Source: Gordonia tangerina | GTDB lineage: Bacteria; Actinomycetota; Actinomycetes; Mycobacteriales; Mycobacteriaceae | NCBI RefSeq assembly: GCF_021556435.1 | Contig: NZ_JAKGCU010000003.1 | Coordinates: 124,001 to 188,000, forward strand | DNA length: 64,000 bases | Reading direction: 5' to 3' | Shown here: one piece after another, positions 19,630-29,381 of the stretch | Numbering within the stretch: the first letter of the stretch is position 1 | How the letters are laid out: the number at the start of each line of letters is the position of its first letter | Notes under the pieces: generated by a model | Databases searched by the model: none | Told to the model about the DNA's origin: nothing | What the model saw: only the letters and a program-made list of their open reading frames with translations | Made by a program: the position numbers and the translations under genes

Positions 19630-20367
19630 TCAGGTGCGGGTCGGTTGCAGCCGTTTGTGGATCGCGTCGGCGGCGGCGAGCAGATCGGCTGCCCAGCGTG
19701 CTCCGGGGCGTCGCCCCATGCGGTCGATCGGCCCGGAAACCGAGATGGCCGCGACCACGTCTCCGGTGGCGTCGCGGACCGGCGCGGACACACTGGCCAC
19801 CCCGGCCGCACGTTCACCGGCGCTCTGCGCCCAGCCGCGGCGTCGTATCTCGTGCAGTGCCCGCTCGCTGAAGACGCTGTCGTGTACCAGGGCGCGTTGG
19901 GTGCTCGAGTCGGTCCAGGCGAGCAGGACCTTGGCGGCCGATCCGGCGCTCATCGGGAATCGGGTACCCACCGGGACGGTGTCGCGTAGCCCGGTCGGCG
20001 GTTCCATGGCAGCGATGCACACTCGTTCGGCGCCCTCGCGACGGTAGACCTGAACAGATTCGCCGGTGATCTCCCGCAGTCGCGGCAGTACCATCAGGGC
20101 CGCCTCGCGGACCGGGTCGTGCGAGGAGGCGGCGGCCAGTTCCGCCAGCGCGGGACCGGGATACCAGCGGCCCGAGGAGTTGCGCGCCAGGAGGCGATGG
20201 GTTTCCAACCCGACTGCGAGTCGGTGCGCCGTCGCCCGCGGCAATCCGGTGCGGTCGCACAACTCGGTCAGATTGCACGGAGCCTCGGCGATCGCGTGGA
20301 GTACCACCACAGATTTGTCGAGCACGCCGATTCCGCTCGTCGTCGGCGATGCGCTATCCTTTCCCAT
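19630..20367 (-). CDS. IclR-family regulator of leucine genes (LtbR/NdgR type)
   Basis: This 245-residue protein has an N-terminal winged helix (LTELCDRTGLPRATAHRLAVGLE) and a C-terminal effector domain (residues about 75-235). It is divergent from leuC, the arrangement of LtbR in Corynebacterium and NdgR in Streptomyces, which control leuCD and leuB; Rv2989 is the mycobacterial counterpart. The likely signal is leucine or a pathway intermediate. ATG 20367 stands 6 bases after TAGTAT, so it is probably leaderless. An inverted repeat GGACG-N7-CGTCC (20369-20385) overlaps that -10 box and could be an autoregulatory operator. Confidence 0.88.
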   Translation of the reverse strand: MGKDSASPTTSGIGVLDKSVVVLHAIAEAPCNLTELCDRTGLPRATAHRLAVGLETHRLLARNSSGRWYPGPALAELAAASSHDPVREAALMVLPRLREITGESVQVYRREGAERVCIAAMEPPTGLRDTVPVGTRFPMSAGSAAKVLLAWTDSSTQRALVHDSVFSERALHEIRRRGWAQSAGERAAGVASVSAPVRDATGDVVAAISVSGPIDRMGRRPGARWAADLLAAADAIHKRLQPTRT

Positions 20368-20368
20368 A

Positions 20369-20393
20369 GGACGATACTAGCGTCCCAGATAAT
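20369..20393. promoter_or_regulatory. iclR-leuC divergent control region
   Basis: The 58-bp gap holds the iclR -10 box (TAGTAT on the minus strand, 20374-20379), the palindrome GGACG-N7-CGTCC (20369-20385) and a good leuC -10 box, GATAAT (20388-20393). The palindrome also covers where the leuC promoter spacer would be. One bound dimer could therefore affect both genes. Confidence 0.5.
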
Positions 20394-20425
20394 GAGATGC
20401 ACCCCCGACAGATGCGAGTAGTGCC

Positions 20426-21862
20426 ATGAGCTCCAGCCCCAACGCGCCGCGTACTCTTGCCGAAAAAGTGTGGGACGACCACGTCGTCGCACGCGGCGAC
20501 ACCGATGGTGCCGGGAATCGTAATCCCGACCTGATCTACATCGACCTCCATCTCGTGCACGAGGTAACAAGCCCGCAGGCTTTCGACGGCCTCCGGCTCG
20601 CCGAGCGTCCCGTGCGCCGACCGGATCTGACCATCGCCACCGAGGATCACAACGTTCCGACGGTCGACATCTTCAAGCCGATCGCCGACGAGGTGTCACG
20701 CACTCAGGTCGAGACGCTGCGCCACAATTGCGAGGAGTTCGGGATTCGCCTGCATCCCATGGGCGATGCCGAGCAGGGCATCGTGCACGTGGTGGGCCCG
20801 CAGCTCGGGTTGACCCAGCCTGGGATGACGGTGGTGTGCGGTGACAGTCACACCTCCACACATGGTGCGTTCGGATCGATCGCCATGGGCATCGGAACCT
20901 CCGAGGTCGAACACGTGTTGGCCACGCAGACATTGTCCTTGCGCCCGTTCAAGACGATGGCGATCACCGTCGACGGCGAGCTGCCGGCGGGTGTCACCAG
21001 CAAGGACCTCATTCTTGCGGTGATCGCCAAGATCGGGACCGGCGGCGGCCAGGGGTACATCCTCGAATACCGCGGAGCGGCCATCGAGAAGTTGTCGATG
21101 GAAGCCCGGATGACCATCTGCAACATGTCGATCGAGGCGGGCGCCCGGGCCGGGATGATCGCGCCGGATCAGGTGACCTACGACTTCCTCAAGGGGCGCC
21201 CCCATGCTCCGACGGGAGCGGACTGGGACGCCGCGGTGACCTACTGGGACAGTCTGCGAACCGATCCCGATGCCGAGTTCGACGCCGAGGTTCACATCGA
21301 TGCCTCTGCGCTGACGCCGTTCGTCACGTGGGGAACCAACCCGGGCCAGGGTGCGCCACTCGGGGCTCGGGTGCCCGACCCCGCCGAGATCGTCGACGAG
21401 AATGACGCCGTCGCGGCCCGACGAGCGTTGGAATACATGGACCTGGAGCCCGGAACGCCGCTTCGCGATGTGAAGGTGGACACCGTGTTCGTCGGATCGT
21501 GTACCAACGGGCGGATCGAAGACCTGCGGGCGGTGGCCGACATCCTGAAGGGGCGCAGCATCGCCGACGGGATGCGCATGCTGATCGTGCCGGGCTCGAT
21601 GCGGGTGCGTGCGCAGGCCGAAGATGAAGGGCTCGGTGAGATCTTCGTCGCAGCCGGCGCCGAGTGGCGTCAGGCGGGATGCTCGATGTGTCTGGGCATG
21701 AACCCCGACCAGCTCGCTCCAGGTGAGCGGTGCGCGTCGACGTCGAACCGGAACTTCGAAGGGCGGCAGGGCAAGGGTGGCCGCACCCACCTGGTCTCGC
21801 CGGCGGTCGCGGCCGCCACCGCCATCCGGGGAACGCTGTCGGCCCCCGCGGATCTCGGCTGA
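20426..21862 (+). CDS. leuC: 3-isopropylmalate dehydratase, large subunit
   Basis: This 478-residue aconitase-fold subunit holds the [4Fe-4S] cluster: Cys in [14 protein letters not shown] and the pair in [11 protein letters not shown]. Further signatures are [13 protein letters not shown] and the substrate-binding [10 protein letters not shown]. With LeuD it isomerises 2- to 3-isopropylmalate, the substrate of LeuB. ATG 20426 follows a weak site (GCGAGTA). It forms an operon with leuD, 42 bases downstream, and is divergent from its probable regulator. Confidence 0.97.
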   Translation: MSSSPNAPRTLAEKVWDDHVVARGDTDGAGNRNPDLIYIDLHLVHEVTSPQAFDGLRLAERPVRRPDLTIATEDHNVPTVDIFKPIADEVSRTQVETLRHNCEEFGIRLHPMGDAEQGIVHVVGPQLGLTQPGMTVVCGDSHTSTHGAFGSIAMGIGTSEVEHVLATQTLSLRPFKTMAITVDGELPAGVTSKDLILAVIAKIGTGGGQGYILEYRGAAIEKLSMEARMTICNMSIEAGARAGMIAPDQVTYDFLKGRPHAPTGADWDAAVTYWDSLRTDPDAEFDAEVHIDASALTPFVTWGTNPGQGAPLGARVPDPAEIVDENDAVAARRALEYMDLEPGTPLRDVKVDTVFVGSCTNGRIEDLRAVADILKGRSIADGMRMLIVPGSMRVRAQAEDEGLGEIFVAAGAEWRQAGCSMCLGMNPDQLAPGERCASTSNRNFEGRQGKGGRTHLVSPAVAAATAIRGTLSAPADLG

Positions 21863-21904
21863 CCCTCGCCCCTCGTCACCACACGCACAGGATCGGAACA
21901 CATC

Positions 21905-22498
21905 ATGGAACCATTCATCACCCACACCGGGATCGGCGTGCCGCTGCGCCGCAGCAATGTCGACACCGACCAGATCATTCCGGCGGTCTATCTGAAGCGA
22001 GTGACCCGCACCGGCTTTGAGGACGGGTTGTTCGCCGGGTGGCGCGCCGACCCGGATTTCATTCTGAACAACGAACCGTGGAGCCAGGGGTCGGTACTGG
22101 TCGCCGGTCCGGACTTCGGTACCGGGTCGTCGCGGGAACACGCGGTCTGGGCGCTGTCGGACTTCGGCTTTCGAGTGGTCATCTCGTCGCGCTTCGCCGA
22201 CATCTTCCGTGGCAACGCCGGAAAAGCGGGACTGGTGGCCGCCGAGGTCGAGCAATCCGACGTCGAACTCATCTGGAAGCGCCTCGAGGAGCAGCCGGGG
22301 CTGGAACTGACGGTCAGTCTTGCCGATCGGACCGTGACCGCCGGAGACCTCGTGGTGCCGTTGGCAATTGATGACTACACCAGGTGGCGTCTGATGGAGG
22401 GTCTCGACGACATCGGATTGACGTTACGCCAGGTAGAGGTGATTTCTGAGTTCGAAAAACAGCGGCCGTCGTTCAAGCCGGTGACGCTGCACAGCTGA
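21905..22498 (+). CDS. leuD: 3-isopropylmalate dehydratase, small subunit
   Basis: This 197-residue swivel-domain subunit completes the LeuCD isomerase. Motifs include [15 protein letters not shown], the active-site loop [14 protein letters not shown] and [17 protein letters not shown]. The C-terminal [17 protein letters not shown] is as in other actinobacteria. An AGGA site lies about 12 bases before the ATG. It is the last gene of leuCD. 173 bases separate it from hupB, and I see no clear terminator there. Confidence 0.97.
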   Translation: MEPFITHTGIGVPLRRSNVDTDQIIPAVYLKRVTRTGFEDGLFAGWRADPDFILNNEPWSQGSVLVAGPDFGTGSSREHAVWALSDFGFRVVISSRFADIFRGNAGKAGLVAAEVEQSDVELIWKRLEEQPGLELTVSLADRTVTAGDLVVPLAIDDYTRWRLMEGLDDIGLTLRQVEVISEFEKQRPSFKPVTLHS

Positions 22499-22671
22499 CC
22501 GAGAACCTCGTCTACGGGTTGTTCTGGCCTGTCCCCGGAATCTGATCGCTGCTTTCGATTTCGCAACATGCCTGGTTAATTGGCGTGGAAGATGGACGTT
22601 TTCGAATTCGACGTTTACCGTGTGGAGTTAGCTGGCCTACCGATGGGTCAGAACAGCTTGCGGAGGTTTCA

Positions 22672-23262
22672 ATGAACAAAGCAGAGCTCATTGATGAGCT
22701 GACGAAGAAGCTCGATGCGGATCGCAAGACTGCGACGGCCGCTGTCGAGCTCGTGGTGGACACGATCGTGCGCGCCGTGAACAAGGGCGAGAGCGTGACG
22801 ATCACCGGGTTCGGTGTCTTCGAGAAGCGCAAGCGCGCTCCTCGTGTGGCGCGTAACCCGCGCACCGGCGAGACCGTGAAGGTGCGTGCCACTTCGGTTC
22901 CCGCGTTCCGTCCGGGAGCGCAGTTCAAGGCGGTCGTGGCGGGCAAGCAGAAGCTGTCCGCCAGCGGTCCCGCGGTGAAGCGGGGCAGTGCAACGGCGGC
23001 GCCGGCGAAGAAGACCGCAGCCAAGAAGACCGCGGCGAAGAAGACCGCGGCGAAGAAGGCTCCGGCCACGAAGACCGCAGCCAAGAAGGCAGCACCGGCC
23101 AAGAAGGCGGCGCCGGCGAAGAAGACTGCGGCCAAGAAGGCTCCGGCCAAGAAGACCGCGGCCAAGAAGGCTCCGGCCAAGAAGACCGCGGCCAAGAAGG
23201 CTCCGGCCAAGAAGACCGCAGCCAAGAAGACCGCAGCCAAGAAGACCACCGGCCGCCGCTGA
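22672..23262 (+). CDS. hupB: HU-type nucleoid protein with lysine-rich tail
   Basis: This 196-residue protein has residues 1-90 as a canonical HU fold ([42 protein letters not shown]) that bends DNA as a dimer. Residues about 105-196 are a histone H1-like tail of repeated [12 protein letters not shown] units. This two-part form is specific to Actinobacteria. Start ATG 22672 has a GGAGG site; a longer frame upstream lacks one. The repeat also leaves the opposite strand open, which gives a false hydrophobic frame. Tail length can vary by slippage between strains. Confidence 0.97.
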   Translation: MNKAELIDELTKKLDADRKTATAAVELVVDTIVRAVNKGESVTITGFGVFEKRKRAPRVARNPRTGETVKVRATSVPAFRPGAQFKAVVAGKQKLSASGPAVKRGSATAAPAKKTAAKKTAAKKTAAKKAPATKTAAKKAAPAKKAAPAKKTAAKKAPAKKTAAKKAPAKKTAAKKAPAKKTAAKKTAAKKTTGRR

Positions 23263-23288
23263 GGCGCCGGTACTTTCATCTGCTCGCC

Positions 23289-23323
23289 TCGGCCCTCGAC
23301 GTCCTTCCCTCGTCGGGGGCCGA
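23289..23323. terminator. Hairpin between hupB and mutT1 (convergent)
   Basis: Arms 23289-23301 and 23311-23323 pair over 13 bp with one G-U, around a 9-base pyrimidine loop. No T-tract is present. The hairpin lies 27 bases after hupB and 28 bases after the mutT1 stop on the other strand. Confidence 0.7.
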
Positions 23324-23350
23324 AGCGTGTGACCGATCAGTGCGTGTGGA

Positions 23351-24262
23351 TCAGCCCTGGCGGTCGGTGTGCGGTAGCGGACTGTCGATGTGGTCGGCGG
23401 CGAGCAGTCGGCCATTCGACGTCGACAGCACCCACACACTGCCTTTTCTGTTGCGCTTGACGGGCAAGGTCAGGTCATCCTCATGGGCCCACCACTGCAT
23501 CAGCGGCGGAATCACCTTCCCCTGGCTGCACACCGCGTGGATCGCCGATGTGTCGGTCGCGATCTCCCGTATGCGGCGATGAGCGGCGTCGGAGTTGGCG
23601 CGGTAGGCCTCCTCGGACAGCGCGGTCTCCGGCACGATCGCCACACCCAACTTCTCGGCCGCAGGAGCCAAGGTCTGCTCGCAGCGCACGCGGTCGGCCG
23701 AGTGCAGACGTTCGGCGCCGAAGGCGTCCAGCAACGTCGACAGGTCACGTGCCTGGGCTCGACCGAATTTGTCCAGCGGGCGCAATCGGTCGTCGCCCTT
23801 GTACCGCGAACGACGGCCGGCGCGCGCGTGACGCACCAGCAGCAGGGTGTGCACGTCGGCCGGGAGGCGTTCGAACTCCTTGAGTACCTTCCGGTCCAGC
23901 CCGTAGCTGAGCAGCCCGGCCGCGGCGGCCGGGTCGAGCCAGCGCAGGTCATCGACCTCGTGATTCGCGGTGAAGTCACCGCCCAGCGCGCGGGCGGACC
24001 AATAGCGCACGCGTTTGTACCCGCTGGGGATCTGGTAGCCGACATCCATCAGATGACGACCCAGCCGGCTCAACTGTCCGGTCTCCTCGCGGATCTCGCG
24101 GACCGCGGTGGAGACCAGTGTCTCCCCGTCGTCGATCTTGCCCTTGGGAAGGGTCCAGTCGTCATAGCGCGGTCGGTGGACGAGGCAGATCTCCACGCCG
24201 TCGCGGGTCGGGCGCCACAGCACGGCACCCGCGGCCCACACCGTCTTCGTTGTCTTGGACAT
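23351..24262 (-). CDS. mutT1: MutT1-type Nudix hydrolase with histidine phosphatase domain
   Basis: This 303-residue two-domain protein has a Nudix box at residues 41-64 (G-x5-E-x7[10 protein letters not shown]), and a histidine phosphatase domain starts at [12 protein letters not shown] (Arg144-His145). In mycobacteria MutT1 removes 8-oxo-guanine nucleotides and cleaves dinucleoside polyphosphates, preventing mutation. The fused phosphatase domain is typical of the mycolate group. The ATG at 24262 is 8 bases after TAGGAT, so an own leaderless start is possible besides read-through from cofC-ppk upstream. Confidence 0.93.
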   Translation of the reverse strand: MSKTTKTVWAAGAVLWRPTRDGVEICLVHRPRYDDWTLPKGKIDDGETLVSTAVREIREETGQLSRLGRHLMDVGYQIPSGYKRVRYWSARALGGDFTANHEVDDLRWLDPAAAAGLLSYGLDRKVLKEFERLPADVHTLLLVRHARAGRRSRYKGDDRLRPLDKFGRAQARDLSTLLDAFGAERLHSADRVRCEQTLAPAAEKLGVAIVPETALSEEAYRANSDAAHRRIREIATDTSAIHAVCSQGKVIPPLMQWWAHEDDLTLPVKRNRKGSVWVLSTSNGRLLAADHIDSPLPHTDRQG

Positions 24263-24299
24263 CGAAGAGAATCCTAGGTTCTCGAGGTTGCCGGCAGGT

Positions 24300-26483
24300 T
24301 CACGAATGGTGGTCGGGTCGTCGGCGGTTGCGTCGGATCATCTGGCGCTGGTGGTCGCGGACCTCTTCGCCGGCGGCCGGTGATGCCACCCAGCTGCCGT
24401 CGGATCGCAGTTCCCAACACCGTGTCCGCGGATCCAGGGCGGAGGCGAAGACGTCCCCGAGCTCGGTGGTCAGGCGGTGATCGCGGACCTGCACCATCAC
24501 CTCCACCCGACGGTCGAGGTTGCGGTGCATCATGTCGGCGCTACCGATCCAATACTCGTCCTGCGCACCGAAGTGGAGTACGCGGGAGTGCTCGAGGAAT
24601 TGGCCGAGAATCGAGCGGACCACGATGTTCTCGCTGACCCCGGGCATGCCCGGCCGCAAGGCGCAGATGCCGCGGACCACGACCTCGACAGGGACACCGT
24701 TCTGCGATGCGCGATACAGGGCGTCGATCACCTGCTCGTCGACGAGGGCATTCGCCTTGAGCTGCACGCGGGCCCGGGTATCGCCCTGGAGGAAGCGGTC
24801 GATCTCACCGTTGATGCGTTCGATGATGCCCGAACGGATTCCGTGCGGCGCCACCAGGATGTTGCGGTACTCCTTCTTTCGCGAGTACCCGGTGAGGGTG
24901 TTGAACAGGTCGGTGAGGTCGGCGCCGATGTCGGGTGCGGCGGTGAACAGACCCACGTCCTCGTAGAGCCGTGCGGTCTTAGGGTTGTAGTTGCCGGTCC
25001 CGATGTGGCAGTAGCGTCGGATCGACGAGCCCTCGCGGCGCACCACCAGACAGGTCTTGCAGTGTGTCTTCAGACCCACGAGGCCGTACACCACGTGTAC
25101 GCCGGCCTGCTCGAGTTGCCTGGCCCACTTGATGTTCGCCTGCTCGTCGAATCGCGCCTTGATCTCCACCAGCGCGACCACCTGTTTGCCTGCCTCCGCG
25201 GCATCGATGAGTGCGTTGATGATCGGGGAGTCGCCCGAGGTCCGGTAGAGCGTCTGCTTGATCGCGAGGACCTGAGGGTCGGCTGCTGCCTGTTCGATGA
25301 AACGCTGCACGCTCGTGGAGAACGAGTCGTAGGGGTGGTGCACGAGTACGTCACCCTCGCGCAGCGTGGAGAAAATGCTCTTGGGGGTCTCTCGTTCGCC
25401 GAACGCCGGATGTGTCGCGGGAACGAACGGGCGGTCCTTGAGATGGGGCCGATCGAGTCCGTTGACCTCGAAAAGGCAGGACAGATCCAGCAATCCCGGA
25501 ACCTGGATGACGTCATCGGGGTTGACGTCGAGTTCACGCAGCAGCAGTTCGAGCATGTGCTCGCTCATGTCGTCGGCGACCTCGAGTCGCACCGGGGAGC
25601 CGAAACGCCGGCGGGCGAGTTCGCGTTCGAGCGCTTGCAACAGGTCCTCGTCGCGGTCCTCTTCGACCTCGAAATCGGCGTTCCGGGTGATCCGGAACGC
25701 GTGATGCTCAACGATTTCCATGCCCGGGAACAGATGCCCGAGGTTGGCCGCGATCAGTGTCTCCAGCGGCAGCAGAATCGTCTTCGATTCGTCCTGTTGC
25801 GAGGGGTCGTGGCGGCGCATCAGGGTGTCTACCCGGATCAGCCTGCTGACATTGTCGGGAACCTTGATTCGGGCGAAGTGTTCGCCACCGGTGTTGGCGT
25901 CCTTGACCGTCACGGCCAGGTTCAGCGAGAGCCCGCTGATATATGGGAACGGGTGCGCGGGGTCCACCGCCAGCGGGGTCAGCACCGGGAACACGTCTTC
26001 GTGGAAATAGTCGATCAGCCGGGTCTTCTGATCGTCGGAGAGTTGCGCCCACGTGACGACGTGGATGTCGTTGTCGGACAGGGCCGGGTTCACCGAATCG
26101 AGGAACACCCGGGCATGCCGTTCGGCGATCGTTTGGGTGCGCGCGGCGATGCGACGCAACTGTTCTCGCGGCGACAAACCGTCCGCCGAGCGCACCGACA
26201 GCCCGGTCTCGTCGCGTCGCTTCAGCCCGGCTACGCGCACCATGAAGAACTCGTCGAGGTTGGAGGCGAAGATCGCCAGGAACTTCGCTCGTTCCAGCAA
26301 TGGCATCGACGTGTCCTCGGCCAGCGCCAGGACACGTGAGTTGAAGTCCAGCCAGCTCAGTTCGCGATTGAGGTACCGGTCGTCGGGAAGGTCCGTGGCT
26401 TCTTCGGGGACGAGAGTCGCGGCGGGCGGCGCCCCGGGGATCGATGTGATCGGTTGGGTGGCGGTGTCGTCGGCAGGGCTCAC
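24300..26483 (-). CDS. ppk: Polyphosphate kinase 1
   Basis: This 727-residue PPK1 reversibly polymerises the ATP gamma-phosphate into polyphosphate. The N-terminal domain begins [15 protein letters not shown]. The phosphorylated histidine corresponds to His474 in [11 protein letters not shown] and the second catalytic His to His493 in [27 protein letters not shown] is also conserved. It starts at GTG 26483, 7 bases after cofC, so cofC, ppk and mutT1 are likely one transcript. Polyphosphate affects stress responses in mycobacteria, but no local regulator is visible. Confidence 0.97.
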   Translation of the reverse strand: MSPADDTATQPITSIPGAPPAATLVPEEATDLPDDRYLNRELSWLDFNSRVLALAEDTSMPLLERAKFLAIFASNLDEFFMVRVAGLKRRDETGLSVRSADGLSPREQLRRIAARTQTIAERHARVFLDSVNPALSDNDIHVVTWAQLSDDQKTRLIDYFHEDVFPVLTPLAVDPAHPFPYISGLSLNLAVTVKDANTGGEHFARIKVPDNVSRLIRVDTLMRRHDPSQQDESKTILLPLETLIAANLGHLFPGMEIVEHHAFRITRNADFEVEEDRDEDLLQALERELARRRFGSPVRLEVADDMSEHMLELLLRELDVNPDDVIQVPGLLDLSCLFEVNGLDRPHLKDRPFVPATHPAFGERETPKSIFSTLREGDVLVHHPYDSFSTSVQRFIEQAAADPQVLAIKQTLYRTSGDSPIINALIDAAEAGKQVVALVEIKARFDEQANIKWARQLEQAGVHVVYGLVGLKTHCKTCLVVRREGSSIRRYCHIGTGNYNPKTARLYEDVGLFTAAPDIGADLTDLFNTLTGYSRKKEYRNILVAPHGIRSGIIERINGEIDRFLQGDTRARVQLKANALVDEQVIDALYRASQNGVPVEVVVRGICALRPGMPGVSENIVVRSILGQFLEHSRVLHFGAQDEYWIGSADMMHRNLDRRVEVMVQVRDHRLTTELGDVFASALDPRTRCWELRSDGSWVASPAAGEEVRDHQRQMIRRNRRRPDHHS

Positions 26484-26490
26484 CGTTCAA

Positions 26491-27285
26491 TCATGACGCA
26501 TCGCGGGTGGCGCTGAGACGTTTGGTGGCCGAATCCGATGGTGTGCGGCGATTCGAGGAGGATGTGGGGCCCAGCGGCCTCGTCTCACCCAGGATTGCCG
26601 CGGTGTGGCGGCCCACTCCCAGCGATCGGGCGGCGTCGAGATCGGCGGCGGTGTCGACGTCGGTGCGCAGATCCGCCCAGCGGACGTGACCGGGATCGAG
26701 TTCGACCGCTCCGGCGGCGCGGTGGGCGGCCGCGGAATCGGGCCCGAACCGTGGCGGTTCGGTGATGCTGCGATCACGGAGCAACACCGTGGTGCCGCGT
26801 CCGTTTCGATCGGTCAGGACCGCCTGTCGCAATCCGTCCGCCGCGGCGATCACCGCTTGCATGCTGGTGGCCGTCGCCGCAGGCAGATCCGCTTGCACAA
26901 GCATCACCGTCCGCGCCGTCGGCCAGCGGCGGCGCGCGATTGCGGATGCTTCGGCGAAGGCCTGGTTGAGTCGATCGGTGTCGATGGGCCGGGCGCCGCG
27001 ATCCTCGCCCACACTGATCGCTCCCGCCGCGCGGGCGGCGGCGAGTACCTCGTCGTCGGGACTGATGACCGCGATGCCCTCGACGCGTGGACCTCGCAGC
27101 GCATCGATGGTGTCGAGCAGCATCGCCAGCACGAGGTCGCGGTGCAATCCGTCGGACGCCGGTCCGCGGCTGGCCGCCAACCGGGACTTGGCCTCGGCCA
27201 GGCGTTTGACCGCCAAGACGGCCACGACATCACCTGGGCGTGGGGCGCCCGCGTCGGTGTGTGATGTCGATTCCATGGCATCCAT
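26491..27285 (-). CDS. cofC: Phosphoenolpyruvate guanylyltransferase (coenzyme F420 synthesis)
   Basis: This 264-residue nucleotidyltransferase of the CofC/FbiD family activates phosphoenolpyruvate (2-phospholactate in archaea) with GTP to start F420 side-chain synthesis. The features are VAVLAVKRLAEAKSRLA at the N-terminus, the acidic motif VQADLPAATA and the DVDTAADLDAAR end. It is the counterpart of Rv2983 (FbiD). About 35 C-terminal residues are Ser/Thr/Arg-rich and probably disordered. The start is ATG 27285 or ATG 27276, and the sequence does not decide. It is first in cofC-ppk-mutT1. Confidence 0.9.
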   Translation of the reverse strand: MDAMESTSHTDAGAPRPGDVVAVLAVKRLAEAKSRLAASRGPASDGLHRDLVLAMLLDTIDALRGPRVEGIAVISPDDEVLAAARAAGAISVGEDRGARPIDTDRLNQAFAEASAIARRRWPTARTVMLVQADLPAATATSMQAVIAAADGLRQAVLTDRNGRGTTVLLRDRSITEPPRFGPDSAAAHRAAGAVELDPGHVRWADLRTDVDTAADLDAARSLGVGRHTAAILGETRPLGPTSSSNRRTPSDSATKRLSATRDAS

Positions 27286-27394
27286 GATGCCGATCGCGCG
27301 AGCGGAGTGTGACGCGCACCCGTCTGATCCGGTCCGGCGCTCGTGGACATACCACTAGTGTGAGGTGCGAAGTGTGGTCGACGAAGGAGTGATC

Positions 27395-28399
27395 GTGCGT
27401 GCGGTGGTGATGGGTGCGGGATCCTGGGGAACCGCGATCGCGAAGGTGTTGGTGGACGCCGGGACGGAGACGACGATCTGGGCTCGGCGGCCCGAGCTCG
27501 CCGAGCGCATCACCCACGACCACGCCAATGGCGATTATCTGCCCGGCATCACCCTGCCGGATGGTCTGCGCGCGACGAGTTCGGTCGTCGACGCGGTCAC
27601 CGGCGCCGACGTGGTGGTGTGTGCGGTGCCGTCACAGTCCTTGCGGGCCAATCTCACCGAGTGGATGCCACACGTCGCTGACGATGCGACCTTCGTCTCG
27701 CTGGCGAAGGGGGTGGAGACCAGCACCCTGCTGCGGATGAGCGAGGTCATCGCCGAGGTGTCCGGTGCGCCGGTAGAACGGGTCGCGGTGTTGTCCGGAC
27801 CCAATCTCGCCCGCGAGATCGCCGAGGGGCAGCCCGCGGCTACCGTCATCGCGTGTCGCGATGAACACCGAGCGCAGAATCTGCAGCAGGCCTTCAACAC
27901 CGGGTATTTCCGCCCGTACACCAACACCGATGTGGTCGGCTGCGAGATCGGCGGTGCGGTGAAAAACGTCATAGCCCTGGCGTGCGGAATGGCCAGCGGC
28001 GTCGGATTCGGGCAGAACACGCTGGCGACCATCATCACTCGCGGTCTGGCCGAGACCATCCGCTTGGCCGTGGCGGTCGGCGCTCAGATCGAGACCCTCG
28101 CCGGCCTGGCCGGCGTCGGCGATCTGGTCGCCACCTGTTCGTCACCGCTGTCGCGCAATCGGACCTTCGGCGCGCACCTGGGTCAGGGCGCGACGATGCA
28201 GGAGGCGCAGGAAGCCACACACGGGCAGGTCGCCGAAGGCGTCAAATCGTGTTCGTCGGTGCGGGCACTGGCGGTGAAATTCGATGTGGAGATGCCGCTG
28301 ACCGACGCAGTGCACCAGGTCTGCCATTCGGGACTGTCGGTTGCCGACGCAGTGAGCTCGTTGCTCGGCCGCCGGACCAAGCCGGAGATCTACGACTGA
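27395..28399 (+). CDS. gpsA: Glycerol-3-phosphate dehydrogenase [NAD(P)+]
   Basis: This 334-residue enzyme reduces dihydroxyacetone phosphate to sn-glycerol-3-phosphate for phospholipid synthesis. The Rossmann motif is [16 protein letters not shown]. The catalytic lysine region is [21 protein letters not shown], and [22 protein letters not shown] is diagnostic. GTG 27395 was taken because GAAGGA lies 7 bases upstream. In M. tuberculosis a ddl gene follows gpsA; here the next gene is instead the convergent DUF3515 gene after 45 bases. Confidence 0.95.
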   Translation: MRAVVMGAGSWGTAIAKVLVDAGTETTIWARRPELAERITHDHANGDYLPGITLPDGLRATSSVVDAVTGADVVVCAVPSQSLRANLTEWMPHVADDATFVSLAKGVETSTLLRMSEVIAEVSGAPVERVAVLSGPNLAREIAEGQPAATVIACRDEHRAQNLQQAFNTGYFRPYTNTDVVGCEIGGAVKNVIALACGMASGVGFGQNTLATIITRGLAETIRLAVAVGAQIETLAGLAGVGDLVATCSSPLSRNRTFGAHLGQGATMQEAQEATHGQVAEGVKSCSSVRALAVKFDVEMPLTDAVHQVCHSGLSVADAVSSLLGRRTKPEIYD

Positions 28400-28444
28400 G
28401 TCGATCCGGGATCAGCCGCGGACCCGCGATCCGTCCGACCGATA

Positions 28445-29005
28445 TCAGCCGAAGTCCAATGGTGCCCGCGGCAACGTCTGGTCGATCACCGCGCTGACGT
28501 CGGTGATCGGTGCGTTGCCGGCGTTCTCGGGGATCCACATCGCCACATAGGGGCGGTGGTCCACGCACACGTATGCCTGGCCGGCACCTTCGACGGTGTC
28601 GGTGATGAACCACTGAACCGGGTTGATCACCTGCAGGTTGCTCGTCGGCGACAGCTCGTCGGGACGTGAGATACCGCACCGCAGTGTGACGGGGTCGGTG
28701 TCAAGGTCCGACGACCACGTCACCGTCGTGCCCGTGACCTGCTTGTCGCCGAAGCCGTCGAAGGTCTGCGGCAGTGCGGCGATGAGCTTGTCGCAATCGG
28801 CAGGGGCCGCCTCATCGGATGCGTAGGACTCGATCGGTGTGGACGGATCCGGTCGCAACGCCGCGAAGGTGATGAAGCCGACGATGACCATCGCCGGAAT
28901 CGCCACCAGGGTGGCGATCAGTGCCGGGCTCAGTCTCGGGCCGCTGCCGTAGCGTGCCTGCGCGTCGTCGCCGGAGGCCTCGCCGGCCTGGTTCTCGTCG
29001 GTCAC
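28445..29005 (-). CDS. DUF3515 membrane-anchored protein
   Basis: This protein of about 186 residues has an acidic cytoplasmic start (VTDENQAGEASGDDAQARYG), one membrane span (LIATLVAIPAMVIVGFITFA) and an extracellular DUF3515 domain with two cysteines (in APADCDKL and VTLRCGIS) plus one in AYVCVDHRPY. It is the counterpart of Rv2980. The function is unknown. GTG 29005 is preferred because TAGTGT stands 7 bases upstream; the alternative GTG 29014 lies inside that hexamer. It is downstream of the AsnC-domain gene, 33 bases away. Confidence 0.78.
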   Translation of the reverse strand: MTDENQAGEASGDDAQARYGSGPRLSPALIATLVAIPAMVIVGFITFAALRPDPSTPIESYASDEAAPADCDKLIAALPQTFDGFGDKQVTGTTVTWSSDLDTDPVTLRCGISRPDELSPTSNLQVINPVQWFITDTVEGAGQAYVCVDHRPYVAMWIPENAGNAPITDVSAVIDQTLPRAPLDFG

Positions 29006-29038
29006 GACGAACACACTAGTGCGCGGAGTCGCCCGAGA

Positions 29039-29284
29039 TCAGTGCGAGGACTGCACCACCGGACACGTGAGGGTGCGGGTGATTCCGTCCACCTTCTGGA
29101 TCTGCGGCACGACGTTCTCGGTCAGGTGCGCCGCATCTGCTGCGTCCACACGGACGATGACATCGTAGGGGCCGCTGACCTCTTCGGATGTGGCGACACC
29201 GGAGATCTCCGCGATCGTTGCCGCTGCCAGCGCGGCCCTTCCGACCTCGGTCTGGATCAGAATGTATGCCTGAACCACGCCCAT
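29039..29284 (-). CDS. Stand-alone Lrp/AsnC ligand-binding (RAM) domain protein
   Basis: This 81-residue protein consists only of the effector-binding RAM domain of Lrp/AsnC regulators (VQAYILIQTEVGRAALAAAT, VSGPYDVIVRVDA, VDGITRTLTCPV). The helix-turn-helix is absent, so it cannot bind DNA alone. Such proteins may bind amino acids, join full-length regulators or have a metabolic role; none is established here. ATG 29284 has GAGAGG directly upstream. It is divergent from thiL, and an inverted repeat lies over its -10 region. Confidence 0.85.
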   Translation of the reverse strand: MGVVQAYILIQTEVGRAALAAATIAEISGVATSEEVSGPYDVIVRVDAADAAHLTENVVPQIQKVDGITRTLTCPVVQSSH

Positions 29285-29320
29285 CCTCTCGTCTGCACCG
29301 GGGTCCGGCTGTCGACCCGG

Positions 29321-29340
29321 TGTCAGTATTGTCGCTGACA
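29321..29340. promoter_or_regulatory. Palindrome in the asnC-thiL divergent region
   Basis: TGTCAG-N8-CTGACA (29321-29340) is a perfect 6-bp inverted repeat. It covers AATACT on the minus strand (29325-29330), a plausible -10 box for the RAM-domain gene. It could be an operator for either gene; no regulator can be named. Confidence 0.4.
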
Positions 29341-29381
29341 ACCCCGTCCAAGCGCGACTGGAAGCGAATCGAGGAGTTGTG

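Noticed and set aside
22984-23250. CRISPR-like or tandem repeat array
   Set aside because: The repeats are in-frame codons for [10 protein letters not shown] in hupB. There are no unique spacers of constant length.
22512-23279. A 255-residue hydrophobic frame (repeats of [10 protein letters not shown]) opposite hupB
   Set aside because: It is the reverse reading of the lysine-rich hupB tail. It has no ribosome-binding site and no independent codon signal.
24477-26339. A 620-residue plus-strand frame opposite ppk
   Set aside because: PPK1 on the other strand is complete with both catalytic histidines. The opposing frame is His/Asp-rich noise.
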